Below, one piece after another: positions 49,095 through 57,803 of a DNA stretch of 64,000 nt. The notes beneath the pieces are model-generated. The model had not been told where the DNA came from and did no database searches. It worked only from the letters and a program-made list of their open reading frames with translations. The stretch spans positions 32,925-96,924 of the forward strand of contig NZ_CAJXKH010000004.1 of assembly GCF_913055755.1 (NCBI RefSeq), given 5' to 3'. The position numbers and the translations under genes were made by a program. Source of the DNA: an uncultured Microbulbifer sp. (GTDB taxonomy: Bacteria; Pseudomonadota; Gammaproteobacteria; Pseudomonadales; Cellvibrionaceae). Within the stretch, counting starts at the first letter, position 1, and each line of letters begins with the position of its first letter.

Positions 49095-50330
49095 TCAGTG
49101 GATGAGGATGGCTGCGCCGTCCAGCGCCAGTCGATAGCGGTAGCGGCTGCTTTTGGGGTCGCGCTCGGCCTGGAAGAGATAGCGTTCGGCAAGGTCTTCG
49201 CCGAGTGCCGCGATCAGCTCGTCTTTGATCTTGTTGCGGTTCTGGTCGAGGGTTTTCGCACGCAGGCCATTTTCCCGCAGGTCGTTGATGGCCTTGGCGT
49301 GGCCGCCGCCGGCTTCCATCAACGCTACCAGCTCGTCGGCCACGTCGCGGTCCGGGCGATTGACCGCCGGATTCAGCTGCCAGCCATCGCCACCCCGGCG
49401 CAGGCGCGCGTACCACAGGTAATAGAAGAACGGGGTTTTCGCCAGCGGCACTTCCAGGCCGTGCACCCGCACCCGGTTGCCCTCGGGAAAAAATTCGAGC
49501 TGCGCCGGGGACGCGGCCACGGCCGCAGCCGTTGTCAGGTCACCGCCACTACAGGCGTAGGCTTTATGCAGCCACTGCACCTGTGTTGCATCGAGGCCGG
49601 CAAGCGACGGCTGTTGTAGCCAGTCGAGCAATGCGGGGAGTCGCCCGTGAAAGTCCTGCTGCAGGCGGATATACAGGTCCCGCTGCACGGTTCCGAGTTT
49701 TTGCAGTTGCCGCGCCACCGGCAGTGCCTCGGCGGCGGGCATACCCGTTTCCCGCAGCGCCTGCAGTTCCCGCAGGCAGGTGGCGGAAACCGGCACCGGC
49801 AACAGCGCCAGCAGAAAAGTAACCACCGCAGCCAGCAGCGACTGTGTGCCGAACAACAACGGCCAGCGGGTGTCGCAGTCGAGCGCAAAATCAGTGTACT
49901 GCTGCCGCTCTCCCAGCAACCAGGGCACCCGGAAGGTCACCGCACTACCCCCAGTCCCGGCGCGGAATCCAGGGGGAGCCTCGCCCATAAGCCGCACTAC
50001 CTGCGCGCGGCACTGTTTTATAAACGGCATGGCGCCGGCGGGGCGCAACGTCGAAAGATCCGCATTGATATTCTGCACAACCCGCTCGGGCAAATCGGCC
50101 TCGCTAAAACCGTACCGCAGGGCCTGGTCCAGCTTGCCCGGAAGCGTTGCCTGCAGTGCGGCCGCGAAGTCGCGTGCGGCACTGGCCCTGGCCTGCCAGT
50201 AGGCAAGGCCGCTGAATACCAGCATCAGCCCCAGCCAGCAGGCCAGCCAACCCTTCAGTCCGCCGCTCAACCCCTGCCTCAGCCCGCCGCGTATTGCCGA
50301 CGGCAGCCACCACCGCTCACTGTACTGCAC
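49095..50330 (-). CDS. Two-TM membrane protein with C-terminal winged-helix-like domain
   Basis: 411 residues from a GTG at 50330, chosen because GGAGGG lies eight bases upstream; this overlaps the preceding gene by 14 bp. TM1 is at about 27-47 (GWLACWLGLMLVFSGLAYWQA). Residues 48-156 should be periplasmic and contain two cysteines (C107, C152). TM2 is at about 157-182. The cytoplasmic part has a helical linker (ARQLQKLGTVQRDLYIRLQQDF) and ends with about 120 residues, from VRVHGLEVPLAKTPFFYYLWYARLRR to LRENGLRAKTLDQNRNKIKDELIAALG and SSRYRYRLAL. The order short beta, helix, asparagine/arginine-rich helix and beta-wing resembles OmpR/ToxR-like winged helices. Family not recognised; a transmembrane transcription factor is my inference. 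Confidence 0.68.
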   Translation of the reverse strand: MQYSERWWLPSAIRGGLRQGLSGGLKGWLACWLGLMLVFSGLAYWQARASAARDFAAALQATLPGKLDQALRYGFSEADLPERVVQNINADLSTLRPAGAMPFIKQCRAQVVRLMGEAPPGFRAGTGGSAVTFRVPWLLGERQQYTDFALDCDTRWPLLFGTQSLLAAVVTFLLALLPVPVSATCLRELQALRETGMPAAEALPVARQLQKLGTVQRDLYIRLQQDFHGRLPALLDWLQQPSLAGLDATQVQWLHKAYACSGGDLTTAAAVAASPAQLEFFPEGNRVRVHGLEVPLAKTPFFYYLWYARLRRGGDGWQLNPAVNRPDRDVADELVALMEAGGGHAKAINDLRENGLRAKTLDQNRNKIKDELIAALGEDLAERYLFQAERDPKSSRYRYRLALDGAAILIH

Positions 50331-51198
50331 AGTGATGGCCCTCCAGATCCATTTCGCTGCCGTCGGCGAAGAAGTTCTCCAGTGCCTGCATCGCGCGGAT
50401 AATCTCGCAGTCCACTTCCTGCGCGCGCTGCTTGCGAATAAACAGTCCGGCCGCAATTGCGTTGTCGGAAATCAGCGTGCGCTGCAGGGGCATGTCCAGA
50501 TCCTGCTCCAGCCACAGGCCGCCGCTGATCAGGTCGATCTCCCCACTTTGGAAGGCCGCGAACAGACTCATGGCATCGTCGAAATACACCAGCTGCTGGT
50601 CGGCAATGGAGACGCCCGCACGCTTGAGGGACTCGAGTGGCAACAGGTAGTGGGTGTGGCTGAGGCGGTCGTTAAGCAGGCCGAGGCGGCGCCCCTTCAG
50701 GTACTCCGCAGTCAGCGCCGGTTTTTCCCCGCGACTGAACCAGTACACCTGGTAGTGGCGGATACGCAACAGGGTGTCGTAGTAGCTGGTAAATTCGGGC
50801 ACCAGCCCGCGCAGGGTGTTTTCCCGACTCCAGATCAGGTCGTACTGCTCATTCAGCAGCGCTTCCGCGGTGAGCTGGGTGCGCGGTTTCCAGGAGATCT
50901 GCACACTGCGGTAGTACCGCGCGATCGCCGGTGAAGCGCAGAGGCTTTCGGCAATGTCGCGGGCAAACAGGGAGGTGACACTGAGCATCCGGAACACCGG
51001 CCGGCTCTCCGCGGGGCTTTCTGTATGTGCAGTGCGGCCTGTATGCAAAGTGCGACACTCATACAGGTGGTAGTCACTCAGTGCCGGGGCCGCTATCCGC
51101 TGCTGCGCAAGCCACAGGCACACCGCCAGCGCCGCTCCCAGCAGCAGGCACAGGGCAACAGCGTAATGGCTTCGGGCAATGGCGACAGGTAATGGCAT
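50317..51198 (-). CDS. Membrane-anchored periplasmic-binding-protein-like sensor candidate (PhnD-like fold)
   Basis: 293 residues. The N-terminal hydrophobic anchor (AVALCLLLGAALAVCLWLA, about 13-31) has no obvious cleavage site. From about 65 on it looks like a type 2 periplasmic binding protein of the phosphonate/phosphite-like (PhnD) group: RMLSVTSLFARDIAESL at the start, LNEQYDLIWSR, AEYLKGRRLGLLNDRLSHTHYLLPLESLKRAGV, YFDDAMSLFAAFQSGEIDLISGG. There is no ABC transporter nearby; instead the gene overlaps the two-TM winged-helix-like gene by 14 bp. A ligand sensor delivering its signal through that partner is the inferred role. Confidence 0.72.
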   Translation of the reverse strand: MPLPVAIARSHYAVALCLLLGAALAVCLWLAQQRIAAPALSDYHLYECRTLHTGRTAHTESPAESRPVFRMLSVTSLFARDIAESLCASPAIARYYRSVQISWKPRTQLTAEALLNEQYDLIWSRENTLRGLVPEFTSYYDTLLRIRHYQVYWFSRGEKPALTAEYLKGRRLGLLNDRLSHTHYLLPLESLKRAGVSIADQQLVYFDDAMSLFAAFQSGEIDLISGGLWLEQDLDMPLQRTLISDNAIAAGLFIRKQRAQEVDCEIIRAMQALENFFADGSEMDLEGHHCAVQ

Positions 51199-51309
51199 GA
51201 ATGTGCGGGCGGTCTCGGTTCAACTGCCCGCAGCATATGTATTTTTTGTGGCAATCCGATTACAGAACCGAGGTATCGCTCACACTCCGCCCGGATTCGT
51301 ATTCAGCAA

Positions 51310-51726
51310 TCAGTGATGGGCGGATACCGCAGCCGCATATTCATGGCAGTCGCTGTCGTTCACCGCGTGGGAGATATCCCCCATACTCAGTATGCCGACC
51401 ATACGCTTGGCGCCGTTGATGACCGGCAGGCGTCGAATTGCCTTGCTCTCCATATGCGACAGCGCCTCCTGCATATTGTCGTCCGCATAGCAGTATTCGA
51501 TCCCTTCACTCATCACATCCTGGGCGGTCATTTCCCGCAGATCGCCGCCCTGTGCCAGACCGCGGCAAACGATATCCCGGTCGGTGACCATACCTACAAG
51601 ATGGTCATTTTCCCCCACCGGAATCGCACCCACATCGTGGTCCCGCAGCAACTGCGCCACCTTCCACAGCGGCGTATCCGGCGCACACCAGGTCACGCCC
51701 CGGTGCATGGCTTGTTCGACTTTCAT
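51310..51726 (-). CDS. CBS-domain pair protein
   Basis: 138 residues from the ATG at 51726 (GGAGG six bases upstream). There are two CBS units: about 8-60 (MHRGVTWCAPDTPLWKVAQLLRDHDVGAIPVGENDHLVGMVTDRDIV) and 72-125 (MSEGIEYCYADDNMQEALSHMESKAIRRLPVINGAKRMVGILSMGDI). Such stand-alone pairs bind adenine nucleotides and modulate partners. The tail is His-rich (DCHEYAAAVSAHH). It stands alone on its strand. Confidence 0.9.
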   Translation of the reverse strand: MKVEQAMHRGVTWCAPDTPLWKVAQLLRDHDVGAIPVGENDHLVGMVTDRDIVCRGLAQGGDLREMTAQDVMSEGIEYCYADDNMQEALSHMESKAIRRLPVINGAKRMVGILSMGDISHAVNDSDCHEYAAAVSAHH

Positions 51727-51858
51727 CACACACCTCCGGATCTGTCGATTTCACTGCCAGTATAGTGACCCGCCCGCCCCACCTAACAGCTACGGACTGC
51801 AACCACTGCGCCCTAATATTTGGCTGTAGAGCCAGAGAAAAACGAGAGGAGAACGGTC

Positions 51859-52296
51859 ATGGCAAAATCCTGGGTTCTGGTAGCCAACCATACTCAAGCC
51901 CGCCTGTTCGAAGCGGAAAATCGCGCAGGCGCCCTGCGTGAAATCGAAACCATGGTGTACCCGGAAGGGCGGATGAAAAGGCAGGAGCTGGTCTCCGACT
52001 CCCCCGGCCGCGCCTTCGACAGCCAGGGACAGGGGCGCCACGCCATGAGCTGGCACACGGATTCCCGCAAACAGGGAGAAAAGAAATTCGCCCGCGATAT
52101 CGCCCACGCCCTCGAGCGCGGCCGCCAGCAGGGTCGCTTTGACAAACTCTATATCGTGGCCGAACCGGCCATGGCCGGCAGCCTGCGGCTGTCCATGAGC
52201 TCGCCGACCCTCGCCACCATCGCCGGGGAATCCCGCAAAAACCTCGCCACCTGCGACTCGGAGGAAATCCGCGCGCAACTGCCGACCTGGCTGTAA
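51859..52296 (+). CDS. Host-attachment-family protein
   Basis: 145 residues from the ATG at 51859, with GAGGAG upstream; earlier in-frame starts are weaker. The pattern KSWVLVANHTQARLFEAENRAGALREIETMVYPEGRMKRQELVSDSPGRAFDS and KKFARDIAHALERGRQQGRFDKLYIVAEPAMAGSLR is that of the PF10116 family, named after a plant-attachment gene and related in fold to eRF1 domain 1/2-like proteins. The real function is unclear; in many marine bacteria it clusters with stress genes. It is soluble, with no signal peptide. Confidence 0.85.
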   Translation: MAKSWVLVANHTQARLFEAENRAGALREIETMVYPEGRMKRQELVSDSPGRAFDSQGQGRHAMSWHTDSRKQGEKKFARDIAHALERGRQQGRFDKLYIVAEPAMAGSLRLSMSSPTLATIAGESRKNLATCDSEEIRAQLPTWL

Positions 52297-52414
52297 CCGC
52301 AGAGCCACGGCCTCCCACTCAGCCGCCGCCAGTGCCGATGGTGCTGGCGGCGATTGATTTGTGACGGGCAGATTGCGAACATGGCCGCAGCACTATCATT
52401 TCAAGGAAGCGGCA

Positions 52415-53368
52415 ATGCTGAGACTGTTCGAAATCCAGCGTGGCAAAATCAAAGAAACCTATTCCGGCAGCGATTACCGTAGCCAGAACTTGGCCGATTC
52501 CGCCTGGATCGACCTGCAGGACCCCGAGGAAGACGAGCGCGACCTGCTGGAGCAGCTGCTGCGCACCGAACTGCCCGAATCCGAAGACGTGGAAGAGATC
52601 GAATCTTCCGCGCGCTATTTCGTGGATACCGCCGGCATCCACGTGCACTCCCTGTACCTCACCCAGAGCGAGGGCCGCCACAACACCGCCACCGCCGCCT
52701 TCATCCTCCAGCCCCAGCGGCTGATCACCGTACGCGACGCCGAACTGGCAGACTTCCGCCTGCTGCGCATGCGCGCCCGCCGCGGCCAGGTGGAAGCCGG
52801 CAGCGCACAGGAACTGCTGATCCTGCTGTTCGAGCAGAAAGTGGAAAACCTCGCCGACGCCCTGGAAGACAACTACCTGAAACTGGGAGAGGTCAGCCAC
52901 CTGGTACTGGAAGATGAAGACGCCGAACTGGAAGAAGCCATCGACCACCTGGCCAAGCTCGAAGACTCCAACGGCAAAATCCGCCTGTGCCTGATGGACA
53001 CCCAGCGCTCCGTCGCCTTCCTCCAGCGCCACCTGAAAGACGACCCGGAGCTGCGCGAAAGTTGCTGGGGCATCCTGCGCGACATCGACACCCTGATGTC
53101 CCACACCACCTTCCTGTTCGAAAAGATCAACTTCCTGATGGACTCCACCCAGGGCTTTATCAACATCGAACAGAACCAGATCATCAAAATCTTCTCCATC
53201 GCCGCGGTCGTTTTCCTGCCCCCCACCATGGTCGCCAGTATCTACGGCATGAACTTCGAGCATATGCCCGAGTTGCAGTGGCTGCTGGGCTACCCCTGGG
53301 CGCTGGGACTGATGCTGATGGCGGGTATGGCGCCCTATCTGTATTTCAAGAAGAAAGGGTGGTTGTAA
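52415..53368 (+). CDS. corA: Magnesium/cobalt transporter CorA
   Basis: 317 residues from the ATG at 52415 (AAGGA upstream), the length of typical CorA. The N-terminal cytoplasmic alpha/beta domain begins RLFEIQRGKIKE. A long charged stalk helix follows, then two membrane helices with the signature YGMNFEHMPEL (GMN selectivity filter) and the basic end YLYFKKKGWL. It admits Mg2+ as a pentamer at the inner membrane. The complex inverted repeat begins 29 nt after its stop and may end its transcript. Confidence 0.95.
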   Translation: MLRLFEIQRGKIKETYSGSDYRSQNLADSAWIDLQDPEEDERDLLEQLLRTELPESEDVEEIESSARYFVDTAGIHVHSLYLTQSEGRHNTATAAFILQPQRLITVRDAELADFRLLRMRARRGQVEAGSAQELLILLFEQKVENLADALEDNYLKLGEVSHLVLEDEDAELEEAIDHLAKLEDSNGKIRLCLMDTQRSVAFLQRHLKDDPELRESCWGILRDIDTLMSHTTFLFEKINFLMDSTQGFINIEQNQIIKIFSIAAVVFLPPTMVASIYGMNFEHMPELQWLLGYPWALGLMLMAGMAPYLYFKKKGWL

Positions 53369-53396
53369 GTTTTCGAGCTATCCGAGAAGGCAGTGA

Positions 53397-53494
53397 TACC
53401 GGGGACAGCCTTGTGAGACCTTCACCGCCATGGATGGCGGTGCAGAGCCCCCATGGATGGGTTCACGGCGTGTCTCACAAGGCTGTCCCCGGTA
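53397..53494. repeat. Complex inverted-repeat element (cruciform-like, intergenic)
   Basis: The outer arms are a perfect 23-bp inverted pair: 53397-53419, beginning taccggggacagcc, and 53472-53494, ending ggctgtccccggta. Between them are two smaller hairpins: ACCGCCAT/ATGGCGGT (53424-53441) and CCCAT/ATGGG (around 53450-53461). The layout resembles the intergenic catggatgg-type palindromic elements scattered in marine gammaproteobacterial genomes. It could be mobile through a REP-associated transposase, or act as a terminator or mRNA stabiliser. Confidence 0.85.
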
Positions 53495-53632
53495 GCGCTG
53501 CCGCCACTACACGCCCCCCGTTCCCCGCATCGCCACCTCCCTACCCAACTATCGCCTTTTTCCCCACCACAAAATTCACCGCCAACTGCTAACCTTTATG
53601 GGTGAAATTCCTCTCAAGGATGCGGAGTGAAC

Positions 53633-54334
53633 ATGGCGGCAGCGGGCAACGACAGCGCAACCAAATCCACCGGCAAACCCTTCCATATGCGGCGCTGGCT
53701 CAGCGTGCAGCAGGCCGTGGACCACCTCAGCGCCCTCGCCGAAGAACCCCTCACCAGCGACGACCTCGCCCGCCTCGCCGAAGACCGCAAACTCGACCTC
53801 TACTGGTACCGCCCCGGGCAAAAACTGCGCTACCTGGAAAGACCCGACTGGCCCAGCGCAGAACTGAAGCAACCCCTGCGGGTGTGCCCGGACAACAGCA
53901 GCGACTGGCACGCGATCGTCGGCATACTGCGCCAGAGCCCCGCACTGCCCGCCGAGGAAAACGACACCCCGGTACTGCAGGACGCCGACGGCAACCTGCT
54001 GAAAATCACCTTCGACCTCAACCGGCGCCCCGAACCCTACAGCGGCCGCTGGTACCCCAACTATTCAGAACTGGTGCTGAAACGCTCCGAACTGGAACGC
54101 CTGGAAAGCGACCTGTTCCTGATGGACGAAGGCCGTGAACTGGAGCCGCAACTGTTACTGGACGTCATCTGGCAACTGGAACAGCTGGCCCTGGAAAACG
54201 GCCGCGCCCCCGGCGAAGCGAGCCACGACACCGCCTGGCTCACCCGGCAACTAAGCCAGCGCGCGCATCTCGATCCAGCCATACTCGGGCGGGTCCTGCA
54301 CGCCGCAGAGCGCCAGCACCAGTCCCACCACTGA
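53633..54334 (+). CDS. Cytoplasmic protein of unknown function
   Basis: 233 residues from the ATG at 53633 (GGAG five bases upstream); the GTG two codons earlier is less likely. There is no signal peptide or membrane segment. The N-terminal part resembles a helix-turn-helix-like module (MRRWLSVQQAVDHLSALAEEPLTSDDLARLAEDRKLDLYWYRPGQKLRYLE), the middle has ENDTPVLQDADGNLLKITFDLNRRPEPYSGRWYPNYSELVLKRSELERLES, and the tail is helical and His-rich. The N-terminal module could sense or bind DNA, like those in phage-type regulators, but I cannot name a family. It stands alone. Confidence 0.7.
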   Translation: MAAAGNDSATKSTGKPFHMRRWLSVQQAVDHLSALAEEPLTSDDLARLAEDRKLDLYWYRPGQKLRYLERPDWPSAELKQPLRVCPDNSSDWHAIVGILRQSPALPAEENDTPVLQDADGNLLKITFDLNRRPEPYSGRWYPNYSELVLKRSELERLESDLFLMDEGRELEPQLLLDVIWQLEQLALENGRAPGEASHDTAWLTRQLSQRAHLDPAILGRVLHAAERQHQSHH

Positions 54335-54568
54335 ATCGCGTTTTCCGCAAAGCAGCTTCGCCGACGGTAACGAAGGAAATTCCCTGCGCCCTCGTTTTAG
54401 CAATCCTCGTCTTATCAATTAACGCAACCTATCGCGGTCGATAGTCAGCCGCTATTGGCAGTTCTGCGATTTTTTCGAAAAATAACACCCGTTTTTTTCA
54501 ATTTTCTGCAGCGGCAAAATTTTTATAATGCAGGCCTCGGAATTCAAATCCAGTAGAGAGATCCATTC

Positions 54569-55129
54569 GTGCAGACCCGCAACAACGACAGTCACTACGG
54601 CTGGGTAGCCGTCGCGTTTCACTGGCTGATGGCACCGGCAATCATCGGCATGTTTGCCCTCGGCTGGTGGATGCGCGGCCTGTCCTATTACGACCCCTGG
54701 TACCGCCAGGGCCCGGATATCCACAAGGCCGTGGGCATACTGCTGCTGGTACTGCTGGTCGCCCGCCTGCTGTGGCGCTGGTTCAACCAGACACCCGCAC
54801 CGGAGCCCGCACCGCGCTGGCAGCAACAGGCCGCGAGCGCAGCACACTGGTTGCTGTACGGACTGTTACTGGCCATCTGTATCACCGGCTATCTGATTTC
54901 CACCGCCGATGGCCGCGCCATCGAAGTGTTCAACTGGTTCAGTGTACCGGCGACGCTTCAGGGGCTGGAAAACCAGGAAGATATTGCCGGCGCCGTACAC
55001 AAATGGCTGGCGTGGACCCTGATGGGGCTGGTAGCCCTGCACGGGCTGGCAGCACTCAAGCACCACTTTATCAACCGCGACGGCACCCTGCGCAAAATGC
55101 TCGGGCTTGCACCCCGGAAAAATTATTAA
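54569..55129 (+). CDS. Cytochrome b561
   Basis: 186 residues from a GTG at 54569 with AGAGAG upstream. Four membrane helices hold the heme-ligand histidines: H18 in AFHWLMAP, H52 in DIHKAVGILL, H93 in SAAHWLLYG and H144 in AVHKWLAWTLMG, plus HGLAALKHHFINRDGTL, which is characteristic. It transfers electrons in the inner membrane. It is followed 62 nt later by the YceI-like gene, as in the yceJ-yceI arrangement of Escherichia coli. Confidence 0.92.
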   Translation: MQTRNNDSHYGWVAVAFHWLMAPAIIGMFALGWWMRGLSYYDPWYRQGPDIHKAVGILLLVLLVARLLWRWFNQTPAPEPAPRWQQQAASAAHWLLYGLLLAICITGYLISTADGRAIEVFNWFSVPATLQGLENQEDIAGAVHKWLAWTLMGLVALHGLAALKHHFINRDGTLRKMLGLAPRKNY

Positions 55130-55191
55130 CCTTCACCGTTTATTCACTGACCATCCATCGACCAACTCAAGGACCACCGAAGGAAAACACC

Positions 55192-55758
55192 ATGAGAAAA
55201 CTCGCAGTTCTGCTGTTTGCCACCCTGATTGGCGCCAGCGCCCAGGCCGCCGAATACAAGTTCGATACCAAGGGTGCCCACGCCTTTGTCCAGTTCCGCA
55301 TCAAGCACCTGGGCTACAGCTGGCTCTACGGCCGCTTCGACAAGTTTGACGGTAACTTTGTCTATGACGAAAGCAAGCCGGAAGCCTCTTCCGTACAGGT
55401 AACCGTGGACACCACCAGCCTGAACAGCAACCACGCCGAGCGCGACAAGCACCTGCGCGGCAAGGACTTCCTCAATGTGGACAAATTCCCCACCGCCACC
55501 TTCAATAGCACCAGCTTTGAACCCAATGGCGATGGCAAGGCAGTTCTCAAGGGCGACCTGACCCTGCACGGCGTCACCAAGCCGATCAGCATCGACGTGA
55601 CCGAAATCGGCGGCGGCAAGGATCCCTGGGGCGGCTACCGTCAGGGCTTCACCGGCACCACCGAATTCAAACTGAAGGATTTCGGTATCGACTACGACCT
55701 GGGCCCCGCCTCCCAGACCGTTGAGATGATCCTGGACGTGGAAGGCATTCGTCAGTAA
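55192..55758 (+). CDS. YceI-family periplasmic lipid-binding protein
   Basis: 188 residues from the ATG at 55192 (AAGGA upstream), which starts a signal peptide MRKLAVLLFATLIGASAQA. The lipocalin-like beta barrel has AEYKFDTKGAHAFVQFRIKHLGYSWLYGRFDKFDG, DKHLRGKDFLNVDKFPTATF, LKGDLTLHGVTKPISIDV and GFTGTTEFKLKDFGIDY. Family members bind isoprenoid quinone-type lipids in the periplasm. The cytochrome b561 gene directly upstream supports a quinone-linked role. Confidence 0.94.
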   Translation: MRKLAVLLFATLIGASAQAAEYKFDTKGAHAFVQFRIKHLGYSWLYGRFDKFDGNFVYDESKPEASSVQVTVDTTSLNSNHAERDKHLRGKDFLNVDKFPTATFNSTSFEPNGDGKAVLKGDLTLHGVTKPISIDVTEIGGGKDPWGGYRQGFTGTTEFKLKDFGIDYDLGPASQTVEMILDVEGIRQ

Positions 55759-55786
55759 TTTCTGACACTTTCACCGAAAACAAAAA

Positions 55787-55812
55787 AACCCGGCAACTTG
55801 CCGGGTTTTTTA
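55787..55812. terminator. Bidirectional terminator between yceI-like and DUF3592 genes
   Basis: ACCCGGC and GCCGGGT (about 55788-55794 and 55800-55806) form a hairpin, flanked by A7 on the left and T6 on the right. It serves the yceI-like gene and the convergent DUF3592 gene. Confidence 0.88.
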
Positions 55813-55880
55813 TGCGCTCAGAGTCCAGTATTGCACATCAGGCCCTAGCGTCCGCGCCGAAATTGGCGACATCAGGGCCG

Positions 55881-57641
55881 TCAGAACTGCATCTGCTCTT
55901 TTTTCAACTGTACTCTGCTCTTGTATTCATCCAGAGTATCGAGCCCGGTCAGCAGACCGACACTCTCCAGCAGCTGCTGTGCCGGCAGACGACCGGCGAT
56001 ACTGCAACTGACATTCAACGTTTCGCCGCTGTTATTCTGTAGCAGCAGATCGAAATACTCCGTTGTCTTGCCCCCGCTGGCGCCGGAACCACTCTTGCGC
56101 AAACACAATCCGCGCAAGTCCTTACGCGGCCAGATAGTTTGACTCTTTTGCCTGTCGCGCCGAAAGACTCGGTGCACGACACGGTCTCGGCCAATCAGCG
56201 TTTCGTACCCGGTAATCAACAGGTTGATACCGATCAGGGCAAACAGTAATCCAAATGCGGTGAAAACAATCGGAAAGAGTAACGGCGCTTCCGTAAAGCC
56301 GATACCGATACCGATGCCGCCAAACAGCACCCCAAAAAGTGCGAGCGGCCAGGCGAGCGCCTGCTTCCCCGGCGCCTGTCTTATCGAGACACCATTGGCG
56401 CTTTGCTCAATATCGAGCATCGCTTCCAGCTGCTCGGTAAAATCGGTTTCGGCTTTTGTGATTTCAACACCAGTCCGGGCAGTAGCCGGTGCCGGCACGC
56501 CGGTCTTGAATACCGGGATCTCGTAGCTCCTGCTAAAGTCCACTCCCGGCGCTTTACCTTTTACTTCCAGGTTCCACCAATAGCCGTTACCCACACGGGT
56601 TCTGGACGGCGGCATGGCGTCGGGAACCTCGAAAGCAAAATGTATCCGGGATCCGCGCGCACTGCGCTTCAGTCTTCCGGTGCTGCCCAGTTCCCACAGA
56701 CTGGTGTTTGAAACGCTGACCTTATTGCCAGAGCGCCTGGTTTCCGTTTGCATCTGCTGCAAAGTCACGCGGAAATCCGACCTCGCATCGAGCGAACTGG
56801 GAAACTGCAAATAACCACTCACCTGGCCGCCAATTTCGCCCGGAAAAGGGCTGAGGACTACGGGCACCCTGCCGTAGCGGCGGTGCTCGAAGGTCTTTTT
56901 GATCGCCCGGTACAAGACATAGACACCGACACCACCAAACACGAGCATCAACAGACCGGCATACTTGCCCCTGGTCAGATAATCCACCCCGATATAAAGA
57001 CACGGTAAACTGATCGTGTTCACCGCCAAGGCGATAAACCACGCACCGCCCACCATCAAGCGGTTGTTGGAATAGATACCTTCGGGGGACCATTCGGGCC
57101 GGGCCAGCCAGGGCGTATTTTTCTCGACCTCGGGATTCGGTTTCACCTCCTTCCGCCAGGTCAAATAGATAATACCGGCACCGATAATCATGAAAACTGA
57201 ACACAGCATGGAGGGAAACGCCACCATCATCCAGCGCAGCTCCCGATCGAGCACCGACTCGCGCGGATGGTCCGGATCCACCCAACCGGTGACGGCAAGC
57301 CCCTGCTGTTTTGCCCTGTAGAGGCGGTGGTACATATTCTGCTGGTAACTACCGATATTGTCCGAGCCCTTATGAACACTCACTCGGTTTCCGCGGTAAA
57401 CGCGGCCGTTGTAGTGGTATTGATAATTGGCTCTGGCTTTATACGTAGTAGCACCGTCGCTATCGCGGTGCGTCTCCAACTCGGTCGAGAGAATCTTCAC
57501 CTCTATCGGCAACCAATCGCGCATGTCAATGCGGTCGATCAGCGTCAATCCGACAAAGCCGGTAAAGAAACCAAACCCCATCAGGAAAAAGAAGCTACCG
57601 AAAAGGGTGCCCCCCACCCGGGATGCCTGCTCATCAGCCAT
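55881..57641 (-). CDS. DUF3592 membrane protein
   Basis: 586 residues from the ATG at 57641 (GGAGG seven bases upstream). TM1 is at about 9-33 (LFGSFFFLMGFGFFTGFVGLTL), then an extracytoplasmic DUF3592-like domain (WLPIEVKILSTELETHRDSDGATTYKARANYQYHYNGRVYRGNRVSVHKGSDNIGSY). Further helices lie at about 138-160, 195-250 and 435-480. Residues about 260-390 form a beta-rich soluble region. The family is widespread and of unknown function. It follows the symporter gene by 162 bp on the same strand. Confidence 0.82.
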   Translation of the reverse strand: MADEQASRVGGTLFGSFFFLMGFGFFTGFVGLTLIDRIDMRDWLPIEVKILSTELETHRDSDGATTYKARANYQYHYNGRVYRGNRVSVHKGSDNIGSYQQNMYHRLYRAKQQGLAVTGWVDPDHPRESVLDRELRWMMVAFPSMLCSVFMIIGAGIIYLTWRKEVKPNPEVEKNTPWLARPEWSPEGIYSNNRLMVGGAWFIALAVNTISLPCLYIGVDYLTRGKYAGLLMLVFGGVGVYVLYRAIKKTFEHRRYGRVPVVLSPFPGEIGGQVSGYLQFPSSLDARSDFRVTLQQMQTETRRSGNKVSVSNTSLWELGSTGRLKRSARGSRIHFAFEVPDAMPPSRTRVGNGYWWNLEVKGKAPGVDFSRSYEIPVFKTGVPAPATARTGVEITKAETDFTEQLEAMLDIEQSANGVSIRQAPGKQALAWPLALFGVLFGGIGIGIGFTEAPLLFPIVFTAFGLLFALIGINLLITGYETLIGRDRVVHRVFRRDRQKSQTIWPRKDLRGLCLRKSGSGASGGKTTEYFDLLLQNNSGETLNVSCSIAGRLPAQQLLESVGLLTGLDTLDEYKSRVQLKKEQMQF

Positions 57642-57803
57642 CCCACACCTCCTTGTTATCTTGGTAAGCCCATTAGGCAAATGGTGTAAAAATTGAGCTT
57701 ACCATAGATATCCGCTTGCACGACTGGCTGAGCCATTGCGTGCTATATCAACACCAACAGGGTCTCAGCGGCAGCGCTTGGCTCACAGGATGCTCTCTGC
57801 ACT

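Noticed and set aside
54667..55191. In-frame extension upstream of the YceI-like gene
   Set aside because: It overlaps the cytochrome b561 gene in another frame; the ATG at 55192 starts the signal peptide and has AAGGA.
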